This document shows, one piece after another, positions 50,919 to 63,586 of a stretch of DNA of 64,000 bases. The position numbers and the translations under genes are program-made. Within the stretch, counting starts at the first letter, position 1, and each line of letters starts with the position of its first letter. The stretch covers positions 1 through 64,000 of the forward strand of contig JASBVG010000095.1 of the NCBI GenBank assembly GCA_030147505.1, given 5' to 3'. Under the pieces are notes generated by a model. That model saw only the letters and a list, made by a program, of their open reading frames with translations. It searched no databases and was not told where the DNA came from. The stretch is from Tardiphaga sp. (GTDB taxonomy: Bacteria > Pseudomonadota > Alphaproteobacteria > Rhizobiales > Xanthobacteraceae).

Positions 50919-51352
50919 AAGCCGACGGATCGATGGGCCGGTCTCGGCCGGTTTCCCTCAGACAGCGGCGCATAGGCTAGCCGAGACCGCATACTACCAA
51001 TCCGGAAAAACCGACGTCATCGCCTCGGCGGCTGCGCGCGGGGGTCTAATAGCCGTGCGTGACCGGGCGGGCTCCCATGCAAAGCTCGTCGGCTTACCCA
51101 ACGGGACCGGCTTATCCGCGCTGCTGCCGATCACGATTTCTGCCGAGGGGAGGGGATCGCCGATCGTGCCTGTGAATTCGGGTACGTCAAGTTCCCGGTC
51201 GATAACTTTCGCGCATGTATGGGGTTGGCGCGATGCGAGAAGGCTGTCATGAGGGCTGCATCCGTATCGGGCATGGTCGCCCTCCCACCGATTCGGTTCG
51301 GGCCGCCCCTCCGGTGGTCCCTGATTGCATCTTCAACCATTGCGGAGTTGCC
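50919..51352. other. Intergenic region / long leader of corA
   Basis: More than 430 bases without a recognised gene. The last 150 bases before corA contain GC-rich short inverted repeats (for example GCCCCTCCGGTGGTC region near 51304-51320) and could form a structured leader; I do not recognise a known magnesium riboswitch. The corA frame is open back to 51215 but without family similarity. Confidence 0.4.
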
Positions 51353-52333
51353 ATGCTGGCTGTCTTCACCCCCGTCGATCACGCCCTCCGGAAATCCGAG
51401 CAGACCGATCTTTCGGCGTTACCGGAAAATGCGGTGTGGATCGACATGGTGAAGCCGTCGCCGGGCGAGGACAAGGCGGTGGAAAAACTGGCCGGGGTGG
51501 AAATCCCGACCCGCGAGGACATGCAGGAGATCGAAATCTCCAGCCGCCTCTATATCGAGAACGGCGCCCGCTACATGACAGCGAGCTTGATGTGCGGTTC
51601 CGACAGCGAGAATCCGCGCGTCACCGCCGTCACCTTCATTCTTACCCGCCAGCGTCTCGTCACCGTGCGCTACGACGCGCCCAAGCCGTTCACCTCGGTT
51701 GAGCTGAAGCTCGCCCGCAACGCTCCGGCCAATGCCAATGGCGAGACCGTTCTGCTGGAATTGCTGGATGCCGTGATCGATCGCTGCGCCGACATTCTGG
51801 AGCGTGTCGGCGCCGATATCGACCAGGTCAGCCACGACATTTTCGAGCCCGACGAGTCGCAGCGCACCGGCCATGCCAAGCGCTATTCGGAAATCCTCAT
51901 CGCCATCGGCCGCAAGGGCGATCTCACCTCGAAAGTCCGTGAAAGCCTGGTCTCCATCGGCCGCCTCGTCACCTTCGTCACGGCAGAGGCGGAGGGCGTG
52001 AAATGGTCGAAGGATATGCGCGCCCAGCTCAAGACCATGCAGCGCGACGTCGTCTCGTTGACCGATCACGCCTCCTACCTGTCAAGCAAGATCACCTTCA
52101 CGCTTGACGCCATGCTAGGTGTCGTCAATCTTGAGCAGAACAACATCATCAAGCTGTTCTCAGTGATGGCAGTGGTCCTGATGCCGCCGACTCTGATCGC
52201 CTCGGTCTATGGCATGAACTTCAAGCTGATGCCCGAGCTCAACTGGGAGCACGGCTATCCGATGGCGATCCTGATGATGTTCTTTGCGGCGGTGCTGCCG
52301 TACTTTTTCTTCAAGTGGAAGAAGTGGCTGTAG
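51353..52333 (+). CDS. corA: CorA-family magnesium/cobalt transporter
   Basis: A 326-residue channel. A cytoplasmic N-terminal domain (MLAVFTPVDHALRKSEQTDL and following) leads into the long stalk helix (LTSKVRESLVSIGRLVTFVT) and two C-terminal membrane helices; the signature YGMNF (after MPPTLIASV) marks the selectivity loop. The lysine-rich C-terminus (FFFKWKKWL) faces the cytoplasm. It imports Mg2+ as a pentamer. GGAG before the ATG at 51353 supports the start. Convergent with metH, 12 bases apart. Confidence 0.92.
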   Translation: MLAVFTPVDHALRKSEQTDLSALPENAVWIDMVKPSPGEDKAVEKLAGVEIPTREDMQEIEISSRLYIENGARYMTASLMCGSDSENPRVTAVTFILTRQRLVTVRYDAPKPFTSVELKLARNAPANANGETVLLELLDAVIDRCADILERVGADIDQVSHDIFEPDESQRTGHAKRYSEILIAIGRKGDLTSKVRESLVSIGRLVTFVTAEAEGVKWSKDMRAQLKTMQRDVVSLTDHASYLSSKITFTLDAMLGVVNLEQNNIIKLFSVMAVVLMPPTLIASVYGMNFKLMPELNWEHGYPMAILMMFFAAVLPYFFFKWKKWL

Positions 52334-52345
52334 CGCCAGCAATCC

Positions 52346-56224
<3,879 letters not shown>

Positions 56225-56243
56225 GATCTTGAGCAGCCTTGAT

Positions 56244-57140
56244 TTACGCAGCCTTGCGCGCGCCATTGGGGCGGAAGCCCAGCAGATGACTGATCGCGAA
56301 GACCAGGTCGGCGCGGTTCATGGTGTAGAAATGGAAATCGTTGACGCCGGCCTTGGCGAGCTTCTGTACCTGGCCAGCCACGACGGTGGCCGCGACGAGC
56401 TTGCGGGTCTCGGCATCGTCATCGAGACCGTCAAACTTTGCGGCCAGCCAGTCTGGCACCGTGGTGCCTGCTCGGGTGACGAAATTGCGGGCCTGTTTGA
56501 AGTTGTGCATCGGCATGATGCCGGGCAGCAGAGGAATGTCGATACCGCGCGCGCGCACTTTGTCGAGGTAACGGAAATACAGGTCATTATCGAAGAACAC
56601 CTGAGTGATGGCGCGCGTCGCGCCGGCATCCACCTTGGCCTTCAGCACATCGATATCGGCGTCGAAATCCAGGCTCTCTGGATGCTTCTCCGGATAGGCG
56701 GAGACGGTGACATCGATATCCGGATAGCGCTTGCGGATGCTGGCGACGAGGTCGGCGGAGGTCTGGTAGCCGTCCGGATGGGCCACATATTGGGTTCCGA
56801 TGCCCGTGGCCGGATCGCCGCGCAGCGCCACGATATGGCGCACGCCGGCCTCATGATAGCGGGACACGACATCGTCGATTTCGCTGCTTGGCGCACCCAC
56901 GCAGGTCAGATGCGCCGCCGGGGTGAGGGCGGTTTCCCTCAGGATGCGGACGATGGTGGCGTGGGTCCGCTCCCGGGTCGAACCGCCGGCCCCATAGGTC
57001 ACCGAAACGAAGGACGGAGCGAGAGGCGCCAGCCGCTCGATGGTCTCCCACAGCGTGCGGTCCATCTCCTCGGTCTTCGGCGGGAAGAACTCGAAGGAGA
57101 TATTGGGAAGGTTGGTGGTGGCCGGGGTCGTCTCGGTCAT
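56244..57140 (-). CDS. metF: 5,10-methylenetetrahydrofolate reductase
   Basis: A 298-residue flavoprotein that makes 5-methyl-THF, the methyl donor for MetH encoded next. Features: NISFEFFPPKTEEMDRTLWE with the catalytic Glu, FVSVTYGAGGSTRERT, VALRGDPATG and ITQVFFDNDLYFRYLDKVRA. The start MTETTPATTNLP (57140) follows GGAG and gives the usual family length; ATGs at 57179 and 57212 would add non-homologous residues. First gene of metF-metH. Confidence 0.95.
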   Translation of the reverse strand: MTETTPATTNLPNISFEFFPPKTEEMDRTLWETIERLAPLAPSFVSVTYGAGGSTRERTHATIVRILRETALTPAAHLTCVGAPSSEIDDVVSRYHEAGVRHIVALRGDPATGIGTQYVAHPDGYQTSADLVASIRKRYPDIDVTVSAYPEKHPESLDFDADIDVLKAKVDAGATRAITQVFFDNDLYFRYLDKVRARGIDIPLLPGIMPMHNFKQARNFVTRAGTTVPDWLAAKFDGLDDDAETRKLVAATVVAGQVQKLAKAGVNDFHFYTMNRADLVFAISHLLGFRPNGARKAA

Positions 57141-57242
57141 CGCGTCAAACTCCACCGCCGCGGCGGTACCGGGTGTCATCTGCAGCCCATGTGAGCGAGG
57201 GTTTGGCTGCACTGCACAAAGATAGGTTATGATCGATCCACC

Positions 57243-57457
57243 AAATAGCCCATCCGGGCGGGTTTTGGGGTGGGAAATAGCCCATTACTGTCTCTATATC
57301 TCAGTGCGTCACTTAATCTTTGATTCGAGTGGGCATAGGTAGAAATCTAATATGATACTGTAAATGCTGTAATTTATAGAAATATGATCGAGCGGGCTAT
57401 CCGATTTTATTGTGGGCTGAGGGTCTATCGATTATAATATCATCCTGTGTAGCCCAT
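57243..57457. repeat. AT-rich region with repeated TAGCCCAT words upstream of metF
   Basis: AAATAGCCCAT occurs exactly at 57243-57253 and 57275-57285, and TAGCCCAT again at 57450-57457. Related words in the opposite orientation are TGGGCATA (57330-57337), GGGCTAT (57394-57400) and TGGGCTGA (57413-57420). The stretch 57290-57450 is markedly AT-rich compared with the surrounding DNA. It is the spacer between divergent metF and the luciferase-like gene. The words could be sites for a methionine-pathway regulator; I do not recognise a SAM or SAH riboswitch. Confidence 0.5.
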
Positions 57458-57548
57458 TGCTGGCCGGCTCGCCTCAGATTTCGGCCATTCGTCGGTCTGG
57501 CTCGAAACGTTCTTTGCCCCGTACAAATCGGAGCACTAGCCTGCCGGT

Positions 57549-58537
57549 ATGATCCCGCTCTCCATTCTCGACCTCTCCATCGTCACCACAGGCACGCCGC
57601 CATCGCAGGCGTTGCGCAACAGCATCGACCTTGCCCGGCACGCGGACGGCCTCGGCTATGTCCGCTACTGGCTGGCCGAGCATCACAATCTCGCTTCAGT
57701 TGCCAGTCCAGCGCCGGAGATCATGATTGGCCAGATTGCGGCGGCGACATCGCGCATTCGCGTGGGTTCCGGCGGCATAATGTTGCCGAATCATGCGCCG
57801 CTGATGGTCGCTGAGCGCTTCAAGATGCTGGAGGCGCTGTTTCCTGGCCGGATTGATCTCGGCCTCGGCCGTGCGCCCGGCACGGATGGCGCGACAGCCT
57901 ATGCGCTGCGTAATCGGCTCGCGGGCCGTGAGGGCGACGATTTCCTCGAACGGCTCAGCGAATTGATCCTGTGCCTGAGAACCATCTCTATAAGAAAGTG
58001 GTGGCGATGCCGGACGACGTTCCGTTGCCGCCGATCTGGCTGCTCGGCTCCAGCGATTTCAGTTCCGATCTTGCAGCGCAGGTGGGCATGGGATTCGCCT
58101 TCGCCCATCATTTCGCGTCCCACGATGCCGCCGACGCGATGGTGCACTATCGTGCTCGCTTCAAGACGTCCACCTGGTTGCAGGCGCCACATGCGATCCT
58201 CGCGGTCGCTGCGATCTGCGCCGAAAGCGATGAAGAGGCGGAGAGACTGGCGTCATCGGCCGACCTCAATCGCCTGCGCCGCGACCGCGGCGAATATGCG
58301 CCGCTGCCGAGCGTCGAGGAGGCGCAGGCCTATCCGTATAGCGATGCGGAGAAGATGAAGATCGCCAACAACCGCTCTCGGTTGTTCGTCGGAAGCCCTG
58401 CGACGGTGAGGGAGAAATTGCAGCGACTGGTCGTCGAGACGCAGGCGGACGAGCTGATGGTGGTCACGGCGATGTATGACCATGAGGCACGGAAGCGGTC
58501 GTATGCGCTGCTGGCGGGGGCGCTCAACCCGTCTTAA
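57549..58537 (+). pseudogene. LLM-class flavin-dependent oxidoreductase, frameshifted
   Basis: Two frames together encode one luciferase-like monooxygenase (MsnO8 type). Frame one (from ATG 57549) has PLSILDLSIVTTGTPPSQAL, YWLAEHHNLASVASPAPEIM and GRIDLGLGRAPGTDGATAYA, losing similarity after FLERLSELIL (about 57963). Frame two takes over at PENHLYKKVVAMPDDVPLPP (about 57974) and continues to NPS at 58537. A deletion of 3n+1 bases near 57963-57974 would explain it, with a few residues missing at the joint. No separate start with a ribosome site serves the second half, so it is either a recent pseudogene or a sequencing error. Confidence 0.8.
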
Positions 58538-58605
58538 GAACACATGTCGGAATCCGGCCTTGGCAAACGTCCTCGAGGCGGCGCCACCAAAAAAGAGGAC
58601 GATAC

Positions 58606-59013
58606 ATGCTCTATGCAATTCTAGCCTATCACGTCGAAGACGTCGTCACGTCCTGGACGACCGATCAGGACACCGCCGTGATGGCCAATCTCCACGAGAT
58701 TCACGAAAAGCTGACGGGCGACGGCACTATGGGGCCTGCGGCGCGGCTGGGGGGCACCAAGGGCGCGTTCACGTTGCGCGGGCCGGGGACGGGCGTGATC
58801 ATCGATGGGCCGTTCGCCGAGACCAAGGAGCAGTTGCTCGGCTTCTATGTCGTCGAATGTGCGACGCGCGAGGATGCGATCGCCGTCGCACGCGATCTCC
58901 GCAGGGTGAATCCGACGGCCGTATATGAGATCCGGCCGGTGCAGCTATTCCTGCCGGGGGCGCCCAAGGAGGCGACCCACAGTCTGGAAGATCAAGTCAG
59001 ATCGGCGTCGTAA
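58606..59013 (+). CDS. YciI/YCII-domain protein
   Basis: A 135-residue small protein of the YCII/DGPF group. MLYAILAYHVEDVVTSWTTD, LGGTKGAFTLRGPGTGVIID, then DGPFAETKEQLLGFYVVECA, where DGPFAETKE is the signature, and a ferredoxin-like fold is expected. Function unknown; such proteins are often near sigma factors or oxidoreductases. AGAGGA before ATG supports the start. Convergent with pheA, five bases apart. Confidence 0.9.
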   Translation: MLYAILAYHVEDVVTSWTTDQDTAVMANLHEIHEKLTGDGTMGPAARLGGTKGAFTLRGPGTGVIIDGPFAETKEQLLGFYVVECATREDAIAVARDLRRVNPTAVYEIRPVQLFLPGAPKEATHSLEDQVRSAS

Positions 59014-59018
59014 GTCCG

Positions 59019-59894
59019 TTACGATGTAGGTTCGCTGAAAGTCGCGCGGAACGGATGGGCGGGATAGACACCCACGATCCGGAATTCGCGCGAGAAGAAT
59101 TTCAGCTCTTCCAGCGCGTAAGCGAGGTTGCGGTCGTCGGGATGGCCGTCGACATCCGCATAGAATTGGGTGGCGAAGAACTCGCCATCGACCATGTAGC
59201 TTTCCAGCTTGGTCATGTTGACACCGTTGGTCGCGAAACCGCCGAGCGCCTTATAGAGCGCGGCGGGCAGATTGCGCACCCGGAAAACAAAAGAGGTCAC
59301 CAGCGTCGGACTCGAGTCCTGCGCCGCCCATTGCGAGTCCTTCGACAGGATCACGAAGCGCGTAGTGTTGTGGCTCTCGTCCTCGACGTCCTCAGCCAGG
59401 ATATCGAGACCGTAGATTTCCGCTGCAAGACGGGGTGCGAGCGAGGCGCAGCTCCTGTCGCCGCGTTCGGCGACGATACGGGCCGAGCCGGCAGTATCGG
59501 CGGCGACAATGGACTTGACCCCGAGCTTGCGGATCAGGCGGCGGCACTGGCCGAGCGCATGAACGTGGCTTTCGACGGTTTTGATGTCCTCGATCCTGGC
59601 GCCGCGCGGCGCCATCAGCTGATGATGGATCGGGATGAACCATTCGCCCACGATATGCAGACCGGATGCAGGCAGCAGATGATGGATGTCGGCGACGCGG
59701 CCGGCGATGGAGTTCTCGATCGGGATCATGCCGAGATCGGCCTCGCCTGAGGCGATGGCCGCCAGCGCATCCTCGAAGGTCGCGCAGGGCAGCGGCTCGG
59801 CCTGCGGAAAGGCTTCAACGAGGGCGATGTGGGAGTTCGCGCCGGGCTCGCCCTGGAAAGCGACTTTCATGATCTGTTTTTTGGCAATGGTCAT
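59019..59894 (-). CDS. pheA: Prephenate dehydratase
   Basis: A 291-residue stand-alone prephenate dehydratase, which converts prephenate to phenylpyruvate for phenylalanine synthesis. MKVAFQGEPGANSHIALVEA begins the domain; NSIAGRVADIHHLLPASGLH and the catalytic Thr region ESHNTTRFVILSKDSQ follow, and the last 80 residues form the ACT domain (TSFVFRVRNLPAALYKALGG then ESYMVDGEF), the site of feedback inhibition by phenylalanine. Translation may start at 59894 or eight codons later. It follows kdsB after 21 bases on the same strand. Confidence 0.94.
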   Translation of the reverse strand: MTIAKKQIMKVAFQGEPGANSHIALVEAFPQAEPLPCATFEDALAAIASGEADLGMIPIENSIAGRVADIHHLLPASGLHIVGEWFIPIHHQLMAPRGARIEDIKTVESHVHALGQCRRLIRKLGVKSIVAADTAGSARIVAERGDRSCASLAPRLAAEIYGLDILAEDVEDESHNTTRFVILSKDSQWAAQDSSPTLVTSFVFRVRNLPAALYKALGGFATNGVNMTKLESYMVDGEFFATQFYADVDGHPDDRNLAYALEELKFFSREFRIVGVYPAHPFRATFSEPTS

Positions 59895-59915
59895 GGCGGG
59901 TCTTGTATCAGTCGG

Positions 59916-60656
59916 TCAGCGTTTTGCCAGCAGACGGCGGGCGGTTTCGAGGTCGTCGGGGGTATCGACGCCGAGTGGGACGGAGTCCACAACGGCGGCA
60001 TCGATCCGCATGCCGGCCTCGAGCGCGCGCAGTTGTTCGAGCTTTTCGCGCTGCTCCAGCGTCGAGGGCGGGAGCTTGACGAAGCCTTCCAGCGCGGCGC
60101 GGCGATAGGCGTAGAGCCCGATATGATGATGGCGCGGACCGTCGCCATAGGGCGCGATGGCGCGGGTAAAATACAGCGCGTGCAGCCGGTTCGGGCCGAC
60201 GGGAGAGCCGATCAGCTTCACCACATTGGGATTGGTGTGTTCTTCGTCCTTGCGGATTTTGGCGGTGAGCGTGGCGATATCGACCCTGGGATCGTCCAGC
60301 ACGCGCACGGCAGCGGCGATGTCGCCGGGCGGAATGGTGGGCAGGTCGCCCTGCACATTGACGATGGTCTGCACGGTCCCGGCCGGATCGAGACTGCCCA
60401 GCGCCTCGAAGATCCGGTCCGAGCCCGATGGATGATCCGGCGAGGTCATGACCGCCTCGAAGCCGTGGGCCGTCACGGCTTCGGCGATCTCCGGCGTATC
60501 GGTAGCGACAGCCACGCGGCCGATGGCGGCCTCGCTGGCGCGGCGGGCGACATGGACGATCATGGGCAGGCCGGCGATGTCCAGCAGCGGCTTGCCGGGC
60601 AGGCGGGTCGCGGCCATCCGGGCCGGAATGAGTACCAGGGTGCGAGGATCGGTCAT
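59916..60656 (-). CDS. kdsB: 3-deoxy-manno-octulosonate cytidylyltransferase
   Basis: A 246-residue enzyme that makes CMP-Kdo for lipopolysaccharide inner core. TLVLIPARMAATRLPGKPLL is the nucleotide-binding start; SPDHPSGSDRIFEAL and VNVQGDLPTIPPGDI (metal site region) and HHIGLYAYRRAALEGFVKLP are family blocks. Start at MTDPRTLVL (60656); an ATG further up (60731) adds non-homologous residues. Likely cotranscribed with pheA downstream. Confidence 0.95.
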   Translation of the reverse strand: MTDPRTLVLIPARMAATRLPGKPLLDIAGLPMIVHVARRASEAAIGRVAVATDTPEIAEAVTAHGFEAVMTSPDHPSGSDRIFEALGSLDPAGTVQTIVNVQGDLPTIPPGDIAAAVRVLDDPRVDIATLTAKIRKDEEHTNPNVVKLIGSPVGPNRLHALYFTRAIAPYGDGPRHHHIGLYAYRRAALEGFVKLPPSTLEQREKLEQLRALEAGMRIDAAVVDSVPLGVDTPDDLETARRLLAKR

Positions 60657-60889
60657 GTCTGATTGATTTGGCAAAATCGGCTCGAATTCCGTCTCTCGGA
60701 CCTGGAAAACCATGATGTAGATCAAGGGCAAGCCGGACGGCGCGGCGTTTATACGGGTTGCCAGAACTGGGGCAAACCGTTATCTCGATTGGACAGGCTC
60801 TAAAAAGCCTGCAGACGTGATTCATGGGCGCGTCGAGGCCGTGGGAGCGGCCTTCCAATGACCTGAAACGGGCGTGGGGCTTAGGGAAT

Positions 60890-61438
60890 ATGGACTCTTT
60901 CGAACTCAACAAGATCATGGGGGCCATCCTCGGCACCTGCCTCGTGCTGATGGCGACGAACTTTACCGCCCAGGCCGTTTTCGCACCGAAGCATCTGGAA
61001 AAGCCCGGCTACGATATCGCCGTGAAGGAAGAGGCTGCCGGCGGCGCCAAGGCTGTCGCTGCACCGTCTGAACCGATCGAAAAACTGCTACAGACCGCCT
61101 CCGTCGAAAAGGGCCAGACGGCTGCGAAGAAATGCGCATCGTGCCACACCTTCGAGAAGGGCGGCCCCAACCGCGTCGGTCCGAACCTCTATGGCGTCAT
61201 CAACGATCATGTCGGCCAGGGCCGGGGCGGCTTCAACTTCTCGGCAGCCATGAAGGCCAAGGGCGGCAGCTGGGGCTTTGAGGAGCTGAACAAGTTCATT
61301 GCAAATCCGAAGGGCACCGTGCCGGGTACAGCGATGGGCTTCGCCGGCATCCAGAAGGACAGCGAGCGCGCCGATCTGATTGCCTATCTGGCGACGCTGG
61401 CCGATACGCCGGTGCCGCTGCCGACGGCTGCGAAGTAA
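60890..61438 (+). CDS. cycM: Membrane-anchored cytochrome c (CycM-like)
   Basis: A 182-residue class I cytochrome c with an uncleaved N-terminal anchor (MDSFELNKIMGAILGTCLVL onward), a short Ala-rich linker and one heme-binding motif CASCH followed by FEKGGPNRVGPNLYGV; the axial Met lies in GTAMGFAGI. Length and anchor match CycM of Bradyrhizobium, which carries electrons from the bc1 complex to the aa3 oxidase. AGGG precedes the ATG at 60890. Single gene with a hairpin after it. Confidence 0.93.
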   Translation: MDSFELNKIMGAILGTCLVLMATNFTAQAVFAPKHLEKPGYDIAVKEEAAGGAKAVAAPSEPIEKLLQTASVEKGQTAAKKCASCHTFEKGGPNRVGPNLYGVINDHVGQGRGGFNFSAAMKAKGGSWGFEELNKFIANPKGTVPGTAMGFAGIQKDSERADLIAYLATLADTPVPLPTAAK

Positions 61439-61479
61439 GCTACGCTTAACGCGTTTTCGTCACATTCCATGTGCGATCG

Positions 61480-61504
61480 ACGGCCGGGCCAACAGCCCGG
61501 CCGT
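61480..61504 (+). terminator. Terminator-like hairpin after cycM
   Basis: Perfect stem ACGGCCGGGC-CAACA-GCCCGGCCGT followed by a weak T-rich tail (TCTCGTTTCC). Confidence 0.7.
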
Positions 61505-61667
61505 TCTCGTTTCCGCATTACCAAAGCTTAAGCGGGACGTTTGGCCGCAACGGGCTAGGATGCAACCGGAGCGACGGGTGGTATCTTGCGGAAAAGCCGG
61601 CATAATCGGTCGAACCCTCGCCTCATATGACCGTTTTACTTGCTCCCGGTTCACAGGATTCAGCACT

Positions 61668-63572
61668 TTGACAATTTCCCGACGCCGCCTTCTGAAGACC
61701 TCCGCTTTTGCCGCCCTGACGCCTGTTCTGGGCGGGGTCGGCAGTCTCCCGGCGATCGGAGCGGCCGAGGCGCAGCCCGCCGCTGCGGGCGGGGCGGAAT
61801 GGCGGCATGCGCTGTCGCTGTTCGGGGAGGTCAAATACCCGGCGGGCTTCCAGCGTTTCGACTACGTCAATCCGGATGCCCCGAAGGGCGGCACCGTGCG
61901 GCAGATTGCACTTGGCACTTTCGATAATTTCAACATCGCGGTCGCCGGTGTGAAGGGCAATATCGCGAGCGCTGTCGGACTGATCTACGAATCCCTGACG
62001 ACGCCGTCGCTCGATGAAGTCTCGACCGAATACGGTCTGCTGGCCGAGTCCGTCAGCCATCCCGAGGATTATTCGTGGGTGACGTATCGCCTGCGCGCCG
62101 AGGCGAAGTGGCATGACGGCAAGGCCGTTACGCCTGAAGATGTCATCTTCTCGCTCGACTCGTTCAAGAAGCATTCGCCGCAATATTCCGCTTATTATAG
62201 TCATGTGGTGAAAGCCGAGAAAGTCGGAGATCGGGACGTAAAATTCACATTCGATGGGCCAGGTAATCGCGAATTGCCTCAGATCGTTGGCCAGCTCACG
62301 GTGTTACCGAAGCACTGGTGGGAGGGGACCAATGCTTCCGGCCAGAAGCGCGATATCGGCAGTACGACGCTCGAATTGCCGCTTGGTAGCGCTGCCTATC
62401 GCATCAAGGATTTCGCGCCGGGACGCAATGTCGTCATCGAGCGCGTGAAGGACTATTGGGGCGCGAAGCTGGCAGTGAATGTCGGCAAGTATAATTTCGA
62501 CGAGATCCGCTACGAATATTTCCGTGACGGGACGGTCGCGCTCGAAGCGTTCAAGGGCGATCAGGTCGATTGGCGCACCGAGAACAGCGCCAAGAACTGG
62601 GCAACCGCCTATGACTTCCCTGCGGTCAAAGAAAAGCGCGTGATCCTCGAAGAGTTCACCAATCGCTCCTCCGGAGTAATGCAGGGCTTTGCGATGAACA
62701 TTCGTCGCGACAAGTTCAAGGATGCGCGCGTGCGCCGTGCGCTGAACTTCGCCTTCGATTTCGAGGAGATGAACAAGCAGATCTTCTTCGGCCAGTATCA
62801 GCGCATCTCCAGCTATTTCCATGGCACCGAACTGGCGTCATCCGGCCTGCCGGAAGGGAAGGAGCTGGAAATCCTGGAGACAGTGCGCGCCGGTGTGCCG
62901 CCGGAAGTCTTCACCAAGCCCTACACCAATCCGGTCGGCGGCAATGCCGAGAATGTGCGCAACAATCTCCGTGAAGCGACGCAGTTGCTCAAGGCCGCAG
63001 GCTACGAGGTCCGTGATCGCAAGCTCGTCAATGCCAAGACCGGTGCGCCCTTCGAAGTCGAGCTGCTCGGCGAGGACCCGAGCTCCGAACGCATCGCTTT
63101 GTTTTTCAAACCGTCGCTCGAGCGGCTGGGCATCGGTGTCAATGTGCGCACCATCGATGCGACGCAATATGAAAACCGGCTGCGCAGTTGGGATTTCGAT
63201 ATCGTGACATCACTCTGGGGCGAGTCACTGTCACCCGGCAACGAGCAGCGCGAATTCTGGGGCTCCAGGGCTGCAGATGCGCCTGGCTCGCGCAACGTGA
63301 TCGGCATCAAGGATGCCGCCATCGACAAGTTGATCGAGCGCGTGATCTTCACGAAAGATCGCGCCGATCTCGTCGCGGCGACAAAGGCACTCGACCGCGT
63401 GCTGCTCTGGAATAATTTCGTCGTTCCGCAGTTCACCTACAACAAGATCCGTACCGCGCGCTGGGATCGCTTCGGCCGCCCTCCCGAGCCGCCGAAATAC
63501 GGCCAGTCCGGTTTCCCCACCATCTGGTGGTGGGATGCGGAGAAGGCGGCGAAGACGGGTGGCCGCTCTTGA
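61668..63572 (+). CDS. Family 5 extracellular solute-binding protein (YejA-like), Tat-type signal
   Basis: A 634-residue periplasmic binding protein for peptides or similar solutes. It starts at TTG (61668) with AGGA ten bases before and reads TISRRRLLKTSAFAALTPVL, a twin-arginine-type signal. The mature part has FDYVNPDAPKGGTVRQIALG, LIYESLTTPSLDEVSTEYGL, LRAEAKWHDGKAVTPEDVIF (SBP_bac_5 block) and FVVPQFTYNKIRTARWDRFG near the C-terminus, as in YejA. A second such gene follows 14 bases later, probably a yejA-type operon whose permease and ATPase genes would lie beyond the window. Confidence 0.9.
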   Translation: MTISRRRLLKTSAFAALTPVLGGVGSLPAIGAAEAQPAAAGGAEWRHALSLFGEVKYPAGFQRFDYVNPDAPKGGTVRQIALGTFDNFNIAVAGVKGNIASAVGLIYESLTTPSLDEVSTEYGLLAESVSHPEDYSWVTYRLRAEAKWHDGKAVTPEDVIFSLDSFKKHSPQYSAYYSHVVKAEKVGDRDVKFTFDGPGNRELPQIVGQLTVLPKHWWEGTNASGQKRDIGSTTLELPLGSAAYRIKDFAPGRNVVIERVKDYWGAKLAVNVGKYNFDEIRYEYFRDGTVALEAFKGDQVDWRTENSAKNWATAYDFPAVKEKRVILEEFTNRSSGVMQGFAMNIRRDKFKDARVRRALNFAFDFEEMNKQIFFGQYQRISSYFHGTELASSGLPEGKELEILETVRAGVPPEVFTKPYTNPVGGNAENVRNNLREATQLLKAAGYEVRDRKLVNAKTGAPFEVELLGEDPSSERIALFFKPSLERLGIGVNVRTIDATQYENRLRSWDFDIVTSLWGESLSPGNEQREFWGSRAADAPGSRNVIGIKDAAIDKLIERVIFTKDRADLVAATKALDRVLLWNNFVVPQFTYNKIRTARWDRFGRPPEPPKYGQSGFPTIWWWDAEKAAKTGGRS

Positions 63573-63586
63573 GGAGGCTGTCGCGC

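Noticed and set aside
57243..57285. CRISPR-like direct repeats
   Set aside because: Only two exact 11-base copies with uneven further copies in both orientations; not a regular repeat-spacer array.
57141..57548. SAM or SAH riboswitch upstream of metF
   Set aside because: No conserved SAM-I, SAM-II or SAH core could be recognised; the repeated TAGCCCAT words do not form the expected stems.
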